Positions 32,713-44,600 of a stretch of 64,000 nucleotides of DNA are shown here, piece by piece (positions within the stretch are counted from its first letter, which is position 1; each line of letters starts with the position of its first letter). The translations under genes were made by a program, and so were the position numbers. This DNA is from Armigeres subalbatus. Its lineage: Eukaryota > Arthropoda > Insecta > Diptera > Culicidae. The DNA is taken from positions 403,523,612-403,587,611 of the forward strand of contig NC_085141.1 of NCBI RefSeq assembly GCF_024139115.2. Direction: 5' to 3'. Below the pieces are notes generated by a model. It saw only the letters and a program-made list of their open reading frames with translations, did not search any database and had not been told where the DNA came from.

Positions 32713-35700
32713 CGGTACACCTTGGTGTACGAGAAAGGCAAAAAGTGGTGATGTCAGAAAACGCGTGGATGCAATGCTCTTAGGAAACAACGCACTACGC
32801 GTTTAATATTCTTATTCTGGTTTGGACACAGAGCAGAGCCGCGTGGTGCCTCGTAGATTAGTGACGCAAAGTCGTTTTGCTCTGCCCTAAAAAAATATTA
32901 CATTCTACATCCTGATGCCGAAAATCTCACTTTTACATACCTTCCTGTCAATTATTTGGACAATTTTTACACCCAGCCTGCATAATTTTAGGTCAAGTTT
33001 TATAACGTCCATCTAAACCACGATAAATATGAGGAAATTCCGAGAGGCGTCATTTGATCTTTTCCCTACCAAAAAAACTGAGCCCTAATTCGACGGGGCC
33101 ATTCACCTTCCGAACGTCCTGTTTTACGATACATAAATAAGTGTATCTCGCATAAAAGTCACATCCCTTGTTGGGCCCAGCTGCAAAGAAACGAGTCCGT
33201 GTCGTCCATCCCAAGCTTTAGTGCCGATGTTTATTTTATATCAATTTTATTCGCCAAATCTGACACTAACTGGAACAACAACTGCCATGCCGGTCCCAAA
33301 TTACGGCGGCGATTCTGAAACACTGGTAGCCATAGGTAGCAAAAGCCAACGGATACCGTTCTGGCGCAAATCACGAACATGACTCAAATTTCGAATATTG
33401 GCGTTAGAGCATCATTAAACCATTTTTCATAGATTGAAAATGAAAGATCGAGATCACAAATTAATTCGAAGTCACATGAAAAGGAAATTTTGAAGTGCCT
33501 GTTTGAAAGCAAACGTTTTGGGATTAAACTCATGCTCGAATTATGATTCGAAACGGTACACAGATTCCGAAATAACCGCACCGATTCTGTGATCTCGAAT
33601 GAAAATAAAAGAGCCCCGTTGTTCCGTGCCCATGAGCGGGAAATTTCGTTTCCACTTGGGCTTTCGGGCAGAGCCGCCATTTGTTGGCGATACAGTCGGA
33701 AGATAAATAAGTTGACTGGGAGGATATTGTGCGTCGAGAGACAGTGGCAGCGATAGACGGCCGAGTCCTCCGCCATCCATAATGAAGAAAGAGCTTTGCC
33801 ATTAGCTTTCCATGGGAACCGGGCGGTGCGGCCATACGAAAAGAAGGAATGGGTGGGTGGAATACTGAAACGCACTTCCCGCTGTCGGGTTTTGTTTTTG
33901 TTTGTCACGAGCACCTGGTCGTCACGCTGCCTGCTGTCGCCGCCGGGTCGCTGATTCCCCGGGATGCCAGGCGATGCTTTTGGACGTCCCAAAAGAGTTA
34001 GGTGATGTATTTTAATATTAAGGAAGCTGAAAAATATCAGGGCTACCATTGTCCTTGTTGGCCTTGAAAGAATATTAATTAAATTATTTTAAGGATTTGT
34101 TTTTCATTCAATATTTTCTATTTCAAGTGCCATCACAGAACCATGAATGCCAGGAATTATTTTTGTCAATTAAAAATTGTTCGGCGAGATAAAGTTTTGC
34201 GGGTGAGCTTTAGTTTTTTTTATCACAAAACGGAATATATCTGCTCATCCTTGGCACCGCTGCTGATTCCATTATTGTTTGTGCTCACGCAATACGCTCA
34301 GCTGCGCTGCTCGTCAGATGTCGGGTGGCTTGGTCGGAAAGCGACAGCGAATGATGACAACAACAACAATGTCTTCTTCGCGAGGGACCAGGTACTGGTA
34401 GTAATATAAATTAATGATCACCGAGAAGGTGAATAAATTGGGATTGAGATAGATTAGGATTTTCTGGTGCGTCACTTTGCTCTTGTTTAATTATTAACAC
34501 CACTATATGAATAATTGTACCCATCTAAATCAACGTCTCGAAAGCACTCTCGTTTTGACAGTAAAGGACTTTCTTCGAACTAGCGTAGAACAAAAAGCAA
34601 AGAAAAACACTAAAACACCCGATGCACGATAAGAAAGATTGAAGGATTAAGCAAATTCGCTGTTTTTGGTCTTTATATTTTGCGAGCAGAGTCTCTTTTG
34701 TTCTGCGGAGCAATTCTTCTCCTTCTACAAGGATGGGCTCCATCACCAACGGCGGAGAAATGGGATATTAGAGATCATTATCGTCGTCATTCCGGGCTCA
34801 CGATAATGGCGCACTGGATTAGGGGGAAATTAATTAAATTTGGATTGCTGTGAACACGGAGTGCTTGCACGGTAGAGGTAGGAATTGCTGTCGCGTGTTA
34901 AATATTCATTAAAAATGTCGTCACCTATGAAAGATAGCGCGTGTTGTTTGCGTCTGTCGAACAAATGAAAGCCGTGAAATAATTCGATTGATGTTACCCT
35001 CTGAAGTTGAACGACAACAGCAGTTAACTGCTCAAGTTTAATATTTTCCAACGGCTTATGTCAGTTTGCAATAAGTTAGATTGATTTAATTTTTTTCCGG
35101 GCAAATTAAAGGCAATTGACCAACACATGATTCATCTTGACCTAATTGATCACTGAAATTTGGCTACTTATCCAGAATGATTTTCCTGCTTCAACAGCTG
35201 TTAGAACTTAAGCAGGATTTCAAAAATAAACTTACTTGAATGGTTAAATGATTAGCATTAGTAGAGGGAATTTAAACATGGTGTTTAATTAAAATTTTAA
35301 AGCTACGATCTCGATTTTCATCTTAATGATTTAAACGTTGATTTTGTATTTCGGATTCATACCATGTCCGTCCATGTGACTAGAATGACATTTTTCCGGC
35401 TGGTCATATCAGTTGAACGAAGTAGTTATTCAAATAACATAATAATTGACGCTTTACTTTTACTCAAAGATCACAAATTGTATAGTTTCTGTGCAATATT
35501 AAGGGACGAAATGACAAACATTTAAATTGTCGATCGGCTAAGTTTCAGTAATAATAAAGTGCTATGTAGAAAAAAATCCTACCTTAAACTTTTTGAAGGA
35601 TCGACTGTTTATTATTATTTCAGCTTAAACTGACTACACAGTCTTTAAAGATTGAAACAAGATTTTTATTTACAAATAAAAATATTGTTTTATTCTTCAA

Positions 35701-35858
35701 AGACTGCGTACCCAATTTAAGTTGAAAGTCCAACCTTATATGTTATGAATTATTCTATTATCAACCAAACATATTCAGTCAACTGAAGATAATCAAAAAG
35801 TATCTATTGGAAAACCCCAAAATGATAGTCTAATCATAATATTGTATAACGTCTGAGG
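32713..35858. other. Non-coding stretch with no recognised gene
   Basis: A GC-richer patch at about 33,530-34,050 leaves three minus-strand frames open (up to 221 codons), but the residues show no domain or bias beyond what overlapping frames give. The remainder is AT-rich. I cannot support a gene here. Confidence 0.45.
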
Positions 35859-36127
35859 GGCCCTCCTTAGCCGTGCGGTAAAATGCGCGGCTATATAGGA
35901 AGACCATGTTGAGGGTGGCCGGTCTTGGCAATTTTCGGTTTGGAAATTGTCTTGACTTCCCTGGGCATAAAAGTATCATCGTGTTAGCCTCAAGATGTAC
36001 GAATGGAAAAATGGTAACTTAGCTTAGAAACCTCGCGGTTAATAATTGTGGAAGTGCTGAATGAGCACAAAGCAGCGAGGCGGCAATGTCCCAGTGGGGG
36101 ATGTAATGCCAATAAGAAGAAGAAGAA
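35859..36127 (+). mobile_element. tRNA-headed SINE, Feilai-like, copy 1
   Basis: Begins GGGGCCCTCCTTAGCCGTGCGGTAA, where TTAGCCGTGCGG resembles the A box of a tRNA-type pol III promoter. The B box is lost in this copy (the GGGTTCGA segment seen at 62,430 and 42,842 is absent). The body contains CATAAAAGTATCATCGTG and GAAGTGCT, and the end is AATGCCAATAAGAAGAAGAA. Two other copies at 42,664-42,907 and 62,383-62,638. The family name is inferred from Aedes SINE knowledge. Confidence 0.8.
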
Positions 36128-36344
36128 CGTCTGATTTGTACTGAGTTCTTATTTCACATTGTCAAAAGCAAAGCACTCAATCAAACTGCCTACGCTTCAA
36201 ACGATTCGCTTATTTTATGACGCCAGAAATAAAAACCCGCATTAACATGTTAGTAAACTTCGTTGAAAAAAAAAAATAAAAAGCGAAGGCAACGTAAAAA
36301 ATGAAGTAATAAATCGCAGAAAAAAATATTTTAAGCTCTTTTTA

Positions 36345-36475
36345 GTGGACCAAGTCGATTCAAGTACAAGACACTAAAAACGACCTCACAGATGAGGTCG
36401 AAATACGTATCTGGAAAGATAACAAAACGTAGTGGAATCAAATGGAGAGTACTAAACTCGTTTTAGACGGTTCAA
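36345..36475 (+). mobile_element. Diverged MITE copy (TTAGACGGTT family)
   Basis: Contains the right half of the MITE described at 41,761: CGAAATACGTATCTG, AAATGGAGAGTACT and TTTTAGACGGTT. The left terminal repeat is lost or altered. Confidence 0.7.
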
Positions 36476-36976
36476 TAAATCGCGCTAAACTAGTTTCATT
36501 AGGCCGAAAACAATTTTAAAAACAAAATATTGAATTTAAATAAAACCTATAACTAAGACCGCTAGAGGTATGCACCGGTCCAGAAATCGTCGGCGGCTGC
36601 GTTAGTCGTGATTTTGCTCTGTTGTGGCACGCCAGCAGTTATTTTAACCGTCGGCGGCGGCGTTAATCGGAGTGCCAATATTTTATTGCACTTGATTGGC
36701 TGGAAAGTTTTAAGGATTTTCCTCGATATTATTTTCAACACACCAAAAAAATATTAATATTACAGGTGACGTATCTGAATAAAATCACACAAAGCCACAT
36801 GAAAAAAATCTGAATCGTTTTGACGTAGAACTTACGTCTTTCTTTACTATGACTTGACTTGATGGGCTACAGCTCTTCGATGAACCTACGCCGAATGGAG
36901 TATCCTTCTCCACTGGACTCGATCCTGGGCCAATCGCTTCCAGTCACCCTGAACATTGAGCGCCCTCAGGTCCTCT

Positions 36977-38617
36977 TTAACCTCTTAGCCATCGTGTACG
37001 CGGCCTTCCACGAAGCCTGCGGCCTCTTCCGGGTTCTCTACTAAATATTATCTTCGCTTGACGTTCTTCTGGCATACAAACAACGTGACCAGCCCACCGT
37101 AGTCTGCCGTGTTGTATAAGCTTAATAATATCCAGCCCTTTATACACCTGGTACAATTCGTGATTCATGCGACGCCACCAGATACCGTTCTCCTGTTTAC
37201 CTGTCCGCAGCACCTTACGCTCAAACACTCCGAGAGCTCTCCGATCAGCCTCCTTTAACGTCCATGTCTCATGGCCGTATAAAGCCACCGGAAGAATCAG
37301 AGTAGTATACAGCACGAGTTTTGTTTTCGTTTGCAGACTACGGGACTTAAGCTGGTTACGAAGTCCGTAATAAGCCCTATTTGCAGCTGCAATACGCCTT
37401 TTCACCTCGCGGGTAACATCATTATCGTACGTCACTAATGTTCCAAGATACACAAATTCTTCTACCACTTCAAATTTTTCACCATTCAGCACTATTCCGC
37501 TACCACCACCACTAATGAACCCACGTTGATTGCCAGCGACCATGTACTTTGTTTTGCTGGTATTGATCGTGAGTCCAATCCTCGCTGTCTCCCTCTTAAA
37601 AGGCGCAAAAGCCTCTTCCACGGCACGGCGATCAATTCCGATAATATCTATATCGTCCGCAAATCCCAGGAGCATATGCGATTTTGTGATAATGGTACCG
37701 CTTCTTTGCACACCAGCTCTCCTAATCGCTCCCTCGAGCGCTATATTGAACAGTAGGTTCGAGAGTGCATCACCCTGCTTCAATCCATCTAAGGTAACAA
37801 ATGACGTCGATATTTCATCCGCAACCCTTACACTTGATTTCGATCCGTCCAACGTTATACGAATCAGCCGTATCAGTTTCGTCGGAAAACCATGTTCAAG
37901 CATAATTTGCCATAATTCATTCCGTTTCACTGAGTCGTACGCCGCCTTGAAATCAATAAACAGATGATGTGTCTGCAAGTTGTACTCCCGGAATTTTTCA
38001 AGGATTTGTCTCAGGGTAAACATTTGATCCGTCGTTGATCGGCCCTCACGAAAACCCGCTTGGTATTCGCCGACGAAGGACTCTTCAAGCGGTCTCAATC
38101 TGTTGAACAGAATACGGGACATAATTTTGAACGCCGAATTAAGGAGGGTTATTCCTCGGTAATTGGCGCACTCCAGTCTGTGCCCTTTCTTAAAGAGAGG
38201 GCAAATGAGGCCGTCCAACCAGCTAGCAGGCATTTCCTCGTCTTCCCATATTTTCGACATAATATGGTGCAGAACTTCATAAAGCTGCTCACTGCCATGT
38301 TTGAGAAGTTCAGCCGGGAGCTGGTCCTTCTCCGCAGCCTTATTGTTTTTCAGCTCTTTAACAGCTTTTTTAACATCATCTAGTGTAGGTGACTCCACAG
38401 CTTGTCCATCGTCGCTAATATTTATTCTGTTCACCGATGCACCGTCACTTCCTCCATTCAACAAAGTCTCGAAGTGTTGCTTCCACCTGGCAGCCACTTC
38501 AGTTTTATCTGTCAGCAAATTCCCTTGTTGGTCATTGCACATGACGGGAGATGGCGCTGTCTTTCTCCGCACGCCATTGACAGACTCATAAAACCTCCGC
38601 ATATCGTTCTGCTCCAT
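36977..38617 (-). pseudogene. Reverse transcriptase and C-terminal domain of family B ORF2
   Basis: A 546-codon open frame. In order: NDMRRFYESVNGVRRK linker end; GLICPLFKKGHRLECANYRG (RT finger); YQAGFREGRSTTDQMF; motif A FIDFKAAYDSV; motif B LKQGDALSNLLFN; motif C LGFADDIDIIG with the FADD catalytic pair; INTSKTKYMVAGN; VVEEFVYLGTLVTYDND; LYGHETWTLKEADRRALG; RWAGHVVCMPEERQAK; then a basic GRGRRLRGRPRTRW. The enzyme would copy its own RNA at the nick made by the endonuclease. The last ~35 residues are lost to a frameshift at about 36,980 (the remainder reads EDLRALNVQGDWKRLAQDRV in the next frame). The methionine at 38,617 is not a true start: the frame continues upstream through a TAA at about 38,642 that replaces a CAA seen in the 15.3-kb copy. 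Confidence 0.9.
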
Positions 38618-38641
38618 TTTTCCCTGCGCCTCACTAATAAC

Positions 38642-38989
38642 TTATTCTTCGTACTCTTTTTTCTTCCTGCGGTGGGTTCGTTTTTTGGCTGTTCTTGCTT
38701 CCTTGTACCGATCTCTATTCGATCGGGTACCTGACACCAACATCCGGCTTCTGGCAACGTTCTTCTCGTCTGTCACTCTCTGACAGTCCACATCGAACCA
38801 ATCCGTCCTGGGTCGCCTCTGTGCAGTGCCTACCACTTCTCGTGCTGTTGTGCTCACCGCTCCATGGATCGACTCCCATAGATCGTTGATGTTGTCGCTA
38901 AAGTTGATTGCACTTATCCGTTCGTCGAGCTTCTGGCGGTACTCAGCTGATACTCCTTCCGCCGACAATCGCTGGATATTGTAACGCAT
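38642..38989 (-). pseudogene. Linker between endonuclease and RT, family B
   Basis: Encodes an Arg/Lys/Glu-rich linker ending KKRTHRRKKKEYEE and then TAA. The same frame continues into the RT at 38,617, so the TAA is a single nonsense change. Upstream the frame is shifted relative to the endonuclease at about 38,995. Confidence 0.8.
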
Positions 38990-38997
38990 CGTTCGTT

Positions 38998-39731
38998 TTA
39001 TATAGTTGACAAGCGTGATCGAATTTTACTGACAACGAGGTAGTGATCTGTGTCAATGTTCGGACCTCTGAATGTCCGCACATCGATAACATCCGAGAAA
39101 TGGCGCCCATCCACCAGAACATGGTCTATCTGGTTGCAAGTTTCACCATTTGGGTGTCTCCAGGTGTGCTTTCGGATGTTCTTTCGTGCAAAGTAGGTGC
39201 TACTGATGGCCATCCCTCTGGCAGCAGCAAAATTTACTAGCCGCAGGCCGTTGTCATTGGTAGCGGAGTGAAGGCTCTCCCTACCGATTATGGGACGGAA
39301 AAGTCCTCTCTACCGACCTGAGCGTTAGCGTCTCCGATAACAATTTTCACGTTATGCTTTGGGCACTCTCCATAGGCTTTATCAAGACATTCATAAAACG
39401 TGTCCTTCACGTCGTCGGATTTATCGTTTGTCGGTGCGTAAACGTTGATTAGGCTGTAATTGAAGAATTTGCCCCGTATCCTCAACACACAGATTCGTTC
39501 GCTAATGGGTTTCCATCGCATCACTCGCTTCATCTGCTTGCCCATCACTACGAAACCAACTCCATGCTCTGCTTTTTCACCGCCGCTGTGATAGATGTTA
39601 TACTTGAATGCAGTATTGGTCGTGGGGTCCACGGCTCGGAATTCACGTTCTCCGGATCTAGGCCATCGGACTTCTTGAATAGCAGCCACGTTCACTCCAA
39701 CCTTCTGCAGTTCACGAGCCAGAAGGCTCAC
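38998..39731 (-). pseudogene. Apurinic-type endonuclease of family B ORF2
   Basis: Two open pieces (39,731-39,288 and 39,213-38,998) make an exonuclease-endonuclease-phosphatase fold: AAIQEVRWP with the catalytic Glu, YNIYHSGGEKAEHGVGFVV, LINVYAPTND, VIGDANAQVGRED with the Asp/Asn pair, then in the second piece QIDHVLVDGRHFSDV and IDTDHYLVV with the final Asp-His pair. The domain nicks target DNA to prime reverse transcription. A one-base loss in the T-run after GREDF (about 39,300) separates the pieces. Such domains are often mis-annotated in insects as craniofacial development protein 2-like. Confidence 0.88.
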
Positions 39732-40321
39732 TCGTCCAGGTTCATTTAGGGTCCTGACATTCCAGGTACCGAGTTTCCAATCATAGTCCTTATTTCGTTG
39801 CCGGGTCGGTTGCCAAAAATAACGTTCTCTTTTTTTTCTATCTCCATTTTTCGTGGTATTTGAGAGGCTTCAGTAAGCTACCTTACCGGGGTCGCGTTAC
39901 CTACATCGCGATGATGGGGCTGCCACCTTAGGTGTAGCGTTAAGCTGAAAGGGAAAATTTTGAACATTACTAGCGCCTTTATTTTTCGATAGATTTTGAT
40001 TATTTATATATCAATCGACTTGGACACTCTCCAGCAATTTGCCAATTTCATTGAAACTTAAGATTATTAACGATAAGCTATTGAAAATTTCAATTCTTGT
40101 CAAAGCCAGCAAAATTTTCATATGTATGTAACCAATCCCGTGCATCCCTAGCACGGACATCAGAATGCTGTGAGTCACGGGCCTTCGGGTCCACCGCAAG
40201 ATTTTCTTTGTGTATAAAAGAAGCAGTGCTTGCCGTGTGCGAGTCAATACAATTTGTGACAGCAGCGTGAACTGACGTTCTTTTTGCTCGCCCATTTTTC
40301 GTATAGTTCGTTCGCTGTGTT

Positions 40322-40379
40322 CACCTACACAGCATGTAGTCGCCAGCGGGAGAGCTGCCGACTATATGCTGTGTAGGTA
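40322..40379. repeat. Hairpin 1: ~20-bp arms, 16-nt loop
   Basis: ACCTACACAGCAT at 40,323-40,335 pairs with ATGCTGTGTAGGT at 40,366-40,378, and GTAGTCG pairs with CGACTAT with one mismatch. The loop CCAGCGGGAGAGCTGC can itself pair partly. CTACACAGCATG recurs at about 40,562. Confidence 0.85.
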
Positions 40380-40386
40380 AACATTT

Positions 40387-40430
40387 TTAATTATGATAGT
40401 ATTTCAAGCTTTTAATACTATCATAATTAA
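40387..40430. repeat. Hairpin 2: perfect 17-bp arms, 10-nt loop
   Basis: TTAATTATGATAGTATT (40,387-40,403) is exactly inverted at 40,414-40,430. It begins 8 bp after hairpin 1. Confidence 0.85.
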
Positions 40431-41760
40431 GAAATCTATATATGCCCTACATTTGCTTGAATAAATAAGGGCTTAATAGTTAGAAACAAAGCAAATCTAA
40501 TTATTTATTTGATTATTAATTTTGTTTCCAGAAGTTTTGAATAAACAAATTGCTGATAATTCTACACAGCATGGAAGTTGTCGTTCCAATATCAATACCT
40601 TTAAGACTCCATAGATCCAAAAGTTATAAGTTAAATGTTAGTACGTTACGTTCATACAAGTCCTACGTCTACTCGCGGTTATGTTAAAAACATTACCCGT
40701 TGCTCGTTTTTCAATGTCGGATGATTTAAAATTACATTTCACGGAACCTAAGCACAACACCCGGTGCGATGCACTTAGCGCACAAGCCGTGAAATTACTT
40801 GATGACTTGATGCAGTGAAATACTTGTTCAGTGCAAATCGTGGAATCTGATTTACTTCGACCACCCCTCTTTCAAGAAACAAAGATAACTGTGTAGTAAC
40901 GTGTTGGACTCTCATTGAGCGGGCTTTTGTTCGATTTTCGCTCGTAAATGAATAGGGTTTCTTACCCCATTCCCGGCCTAACATGCATACGAATGCATCA
41001 TTTAATTGATATCTATGACACGAAGCAACTTTTCCGTGAATTACTGCAATGGAGTTCTCTTCTGCTTAAAATATCTATTCTTGCTAAAAATTGTTTGAAA
41101 AAGATTTTATTTGATTTAAATTAACGAGGTGCAGCACTCATTTCAGTCATAGCTATCGCATTTCCGGCACACTTCAAACTAGTTTCCGGGCTAAACAAAA
41201 TTTCACTCAATCTCTCAACATCTCACTCTCATTCTCTCTCGGGACGGTAGAAAATGCGACGTAAACAAAATTATGCACGCTCTACGAGAACATTATGCCA
41301 GATGGTATTATTTATAATAATTTTTGTTTGATTGAAAGGATATATTCACTTAACCAATTTCCTTTCAAACACTTAAAAACTGTATTTTTGAAATCGAGAG
41401 AAATATGAATGACATGATAGCGTCAACGTATTAGATAGTTTTCCTATTAACGATGAAGGATTATTTTCATACTAAAAAGAATCTTGGCCATTTGGCAGCA
41501 CGGTGCGGCTAGAAGTTCTTAGGCCGAGGTGAATTTTTGTTCGGTTTGAGGATACATTTTTTAATGTATTCTAATATGTTTATATAAGTTCTAGTGATAC
41601 CAACAAATAGAAAAATTGAAGTGCGTGAATTTAGGATTTAGGTGGTTAACAGCTTCATGCAATGATTGTGATGATTTTCAGGTAGATGTTTATTTGATGA
41701 TACCATTGTAAAAGTGGAAAGAATCACTCCGGCTCAGTGGTGTAGCAACGAAGAACGAAT
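40431..41760. other. Non-coding AT-rich stretch
   Basis: No ORF or repeat recognised apart from the partial recurrence of the hairpin arm at about 40,562. Confidence 0.5.
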
Positions 41761-41920
41761 CAACCGTCTAAGACGAATTAAGTACTCTCCATTTAATTCC
41801 ACCAGTTAATTTTCGTTATCTTTGCAGATACGTATTTCGACCGCAACTGTGTGGTCGTCTTCAGTGTCTCGTACTTGACTCGACTTAAATGGAGAGTACT
41901 TAATTCGTCTTAGACGGTTG
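41761..41920. mobile_element. 160-bp MITE with perfect 36-bp terminal inverted repeats
   Basis: Ends start CAACCGTCTAAGACGAATTA and are exactly inverted at 41,885-41,920. The centre carries CTTTGCAGATACGTATTTCG and a small hairpin around the GACCGCAACTGTGTGGTC segment. Diverged copies are at 36,345-36,475, 42,119-42,247 and 60,130-60,210. No ORF. Confidence 0.92.
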
Positions 41921-42118
41921 AATACATTCCACTAAAAGAGCTTTATATATTTTTCTGAAGAACGAATGTTCGGAACCCACATTTTTATTTTCTGTTATTG
42001 GAGCAAATGGAACCAAATTGGCATGTGTACTACACATTGTGTAGGCAAATGGTGGCTCTCTATTGTGGTTCGAGACCCCTTTCCCCTCAAGGTAAAGGGT
42101 GAAAACGAATACAACTGT

Positions 42119-42247
42119 TTTTTCTACCGTCTAAGACGAGTTTAGTACTCTTCATTTAATTCCACCAATTATTTTAATATCTTTGCAGATACGTATTTCG
42201 ACCAAACTGTGTGGTCGTCTTCAGTGTCTCGTACTTAACTCGACTTG
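42119..42247 (+). mobile_element. MITE copy of the TTAGACGGTT family, right end missing
   Basis: Same order as 41,761-41,890: CCGTCTAAGACGAGTTTAGT, CTTTGCAGATACGTATTTCG, GTGTGGTCGTCTTCAGTGTC, CGACTT, then it stops before the right terminal repeat. Confidence 0.85.
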
Positions 42248-42663
42248 TTTTTTCTAACTAATTAAGAGTGAAACGAAGCTTGACGGGTCAGCTAACATAA
42301 AATAAGAAATAATTGAAGAGAGATCGACTGGAAGATTTCTTCTTAAATTTTTTGGCTTTCTCAGTCTTATGTATTCAGAACGATGAGTTTTGTTTTGCCT
42401 GACGTTTCGGCCTTTTATTTGGGCATTTTTAAAGGATGACAGTAGACCAATGGTCCCCAGCATGCTTGCTATCAAGGGCCGCAAAGAAATTTTAAGCAGT
42501 TGAAGCGGGCCGCATTATATTTGCAACATTTGGTTTTCAATTCATATTGCATATTACAGAACATTGACCCGTATCGCTGGGTAGACACCCTTACGCGGTG
42601 TGTTACGGGGTAAGATCTACCACGGTTACATTGTTAGCTACAGGCAAATCCTGATCCAACGAA

Positions 42664-42907
42664 TTCTTCTTCTTCTTATTGGCATTACATCCCCACACTG
42701 GGATAGAGCCGCCTCGTAGCTTAGTGTTCATTAAGCACTTTCACAGTTATTAACTGCGAGGTTTCTAAGCCAGGTTACTATTTTTGCATTCGTATATCAT
42801 GAGGCTAACACGATGATACTTCTATGCCCAGGGAAGTCGAACCCAGCCACCCTCAGCATGGTCTTGCTTGGTAGCCGCGCGTCTTACCGCACGGCTAAGG
42901 AGGGCCC
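42664..42907 (-). mobile_element. tRNA-headed SINE, Feilai-like, copy 2
   Basis: On the minus strand it starts GGGCCCTCCTTAGCCGTGCGG, has a B-box-like GGCTGGGTTCGACTTCCC, the CATAGAAGTATCATCGTG body, and ends GCCAATAAGAAGAAGAAGAA. The best-preserved head of the three copies. Confidence 0.85.
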
Positions 42908-43189
42908 CCAACCCAACGAATACCTTCCTCATTATCCAACTCCAGGGTACTTATGAGGGGCTTTGGGACAGCTCGTCGAATGACATTTTAGTCAAATTGG
43001 TAGTGAGGAGTTCAATCAGCAGCTGAAGAAACGAATACGGATACCAATGAGGATTTTTCACCTAGGCTAACAGAAACTTCAGTATCTTAGATACTGATGG
43101 TGAAATATCCTCTGATCTATTTTTCTGAACATGGCCACAAACCAATGATATCAATGTTATTTTGCCAATACTTCATCGTAGTCGGCTTT

Positions 43190-43800
43190 GGAACATTTAG
43201 TCTAATGACATTTGGTCAAATGACATTTGGTCAAATGACATTTCGTCGAAAGGACGTTTAGTTAGTAGAATGGAAATGGTTTTCTTATTCTTTTCATTCA
43301 AACTCTTTCTTCCACTCAATATTTATACAATAATTAGTTCAGAATAAAATTTCAATCATAATTCGTTTATTATTGGCCGAAAATTTAATTTAGACCAAAT
43401 GGTCATATAACCTAATCTATTTGACGTCATGTCTATTGAAGAATTTATTTATTATTTTTTTCATTTATTCGACTGAATTCGTAGTCGGTTAGAGGGGTTC
43501 ACCAAAGTCACCGTTTTCAAATTATTTATTTTTTTTATGATTATCATTCTTTGGACAATATTTGAGCAATAATGATGTGACTTTTATAAACACCAAAATA
43601 AACCATTCATTTTTCAATTGTTATTGACTTAAGTTCTTCTTTTAAATAGGCATTCGACAGAACGTCATTAGACTAAATATACTAAGATTTTTAATTCGAA
43701 AATCCGCTTTTGAACAAACGTCATTCGACCAAATGTACGAAGATTCTTCATTCTAAAATCTTATTTCGACTAAATGTCCTTTCGACCAAATGTCCTGCGT
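43190..43800. mobile_element. Foldback element with 15-bp GACATTTGGTC-type end repeats
   Basis: The left end has tandem GACATTTGGTCAAAT units (43,200-43,255). The right end (about 43,655-43,800) has the inverse, GACCAAATGTCC and ATTAGACTAAAT. The centre is AT-rich with no ORF. The 15-bp unit recurs at 46,998-47,053. Confidence 0.65.
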
Positions 43801-43873
43801 CCTGCGAGTAAGTAGGTACTATGGATGCCGATGAGTCGATGAACGTTTTTAACAGTAACAATGTTCTAGAAAG

Positions 43874-44569
43874 ATGAAGCAGAACTATCAACAAATTCAC
43901 CCGACACAAAAATTTGGAATCAAAACCATTTACGGCACCACACTAATGCTATTGCTTGATCATGACTTCAAACTAGCAACGGTGGATGGTGTGCAAAACT
44001 GTGTGAAGATTTCGGGCGAACACTCCAGTTCGTTCGAATCGCGCCGGGGACTAAGACAAGGTGATGGACTTTCGTGCCTGTTGTTCAACATTGTGCTAGA
44101 AGGTGTCATGCGGAGAGCCGGGTGTAACAGCCGGGTACTATTTTCAACAGATCCAGTCAATTTATTTGCTTCGCGGATGACATGGACATTGTCGGCCGAA
44201 GCACTCGGAGTATTCGAGAGACGGGTGCTTAGGACCATCTTTGGCGGTGTGCAAGAAGACGGTGTGTGGCGGCGAAGAATGAACCATGAGCTCGCCCAAC
44301 TCTACGGCGAACCCAGTATCCAGAAGGTAGTTAAAGCCGGAAGGGTACGATGGGCAGGACATGTTGCAAGAATGCCGGACAGCAACCCTGCAAAGATGGT
44401 GTTCGCTTCCGATCCGGCAGGTACGAGACGGCGTGGAGCGCAGCGAGCGAGATGGGCAGACCAGGTGCAGAACGACTTGGCGAGCGTGGGGCGTATCCGA
44501 GGATGGAGAGATGCGGCCTCGAACCGTGCATTGTGGCGTCAAATTGTTGATTCAGTGTTATCTGTTTAG
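43874..44569 (+). pseudogene. Deleted RT fragment, RTE-like family C
   Basis: A 231-codon frame. VKISGEHSSSFESRRGLRQG and GDGLSCLLFNIVLEGVMRRAG (motif B area) are genuine. Next, a one-base loss shifts the DNA that coded for FADDMDIVG into LFASRMTWTLSAE, so catalytic motif C is destroyed. A ~400-bp deletion then returns to the right frame at ALGVFERRVLRTIFGGVQED, and the C-terminus is complete to DSVLSV. The frame stays open only because deletion and shift compensate. Residues before about VDGVQNCVK are host or unrelated sequence. Confidence 0.85.
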
Positions 44570-44600
44570 ATGTTAACTAAATAAATGAAATGAAATGACT
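43930..44600 (+). mobile_element. RTE-like family C copy with internal deletion
   Basis: 5'-truncated copy on the plus strand ending in ATAAATGAAATGAAATGA. Compared with 29,600-30,565, it lacks about 400 bp from just after the FADD-coding segment to ALGVFERRV. Confidence 0.87.

Larger units (their letters stand above)
36850..39905 (-). mobile_element. RTE-like retrotransposon, family B, nearly full length
   Basis: The most complete retrotransposon in the window. Minus-strand order: 5' untranslated region (about 39,905-39,735), endonuclease (39,731-38,998), linker (38,989-38,620), RT and C-terminal domain (38,617-36,850), and a short tail AAGTCAAGTCA. The endonuclease has its key motifs, and the RT keeps both catalytic motifs. 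It is disabled by single-base indels at about 39,300, 38,995 and 36,980 and one nonsense codon at about 38,642. Motif style and microsatellite-like tail place it in the RTE group. Confidence 0.9.

Noticed and set aside
33384..34049. 221-codon minus-strand ORF
   Set aside because: Two other frames are open over the same DNA; no domain, signal or repeat in the protein; no splice partner found. Could not be supported as a gene.
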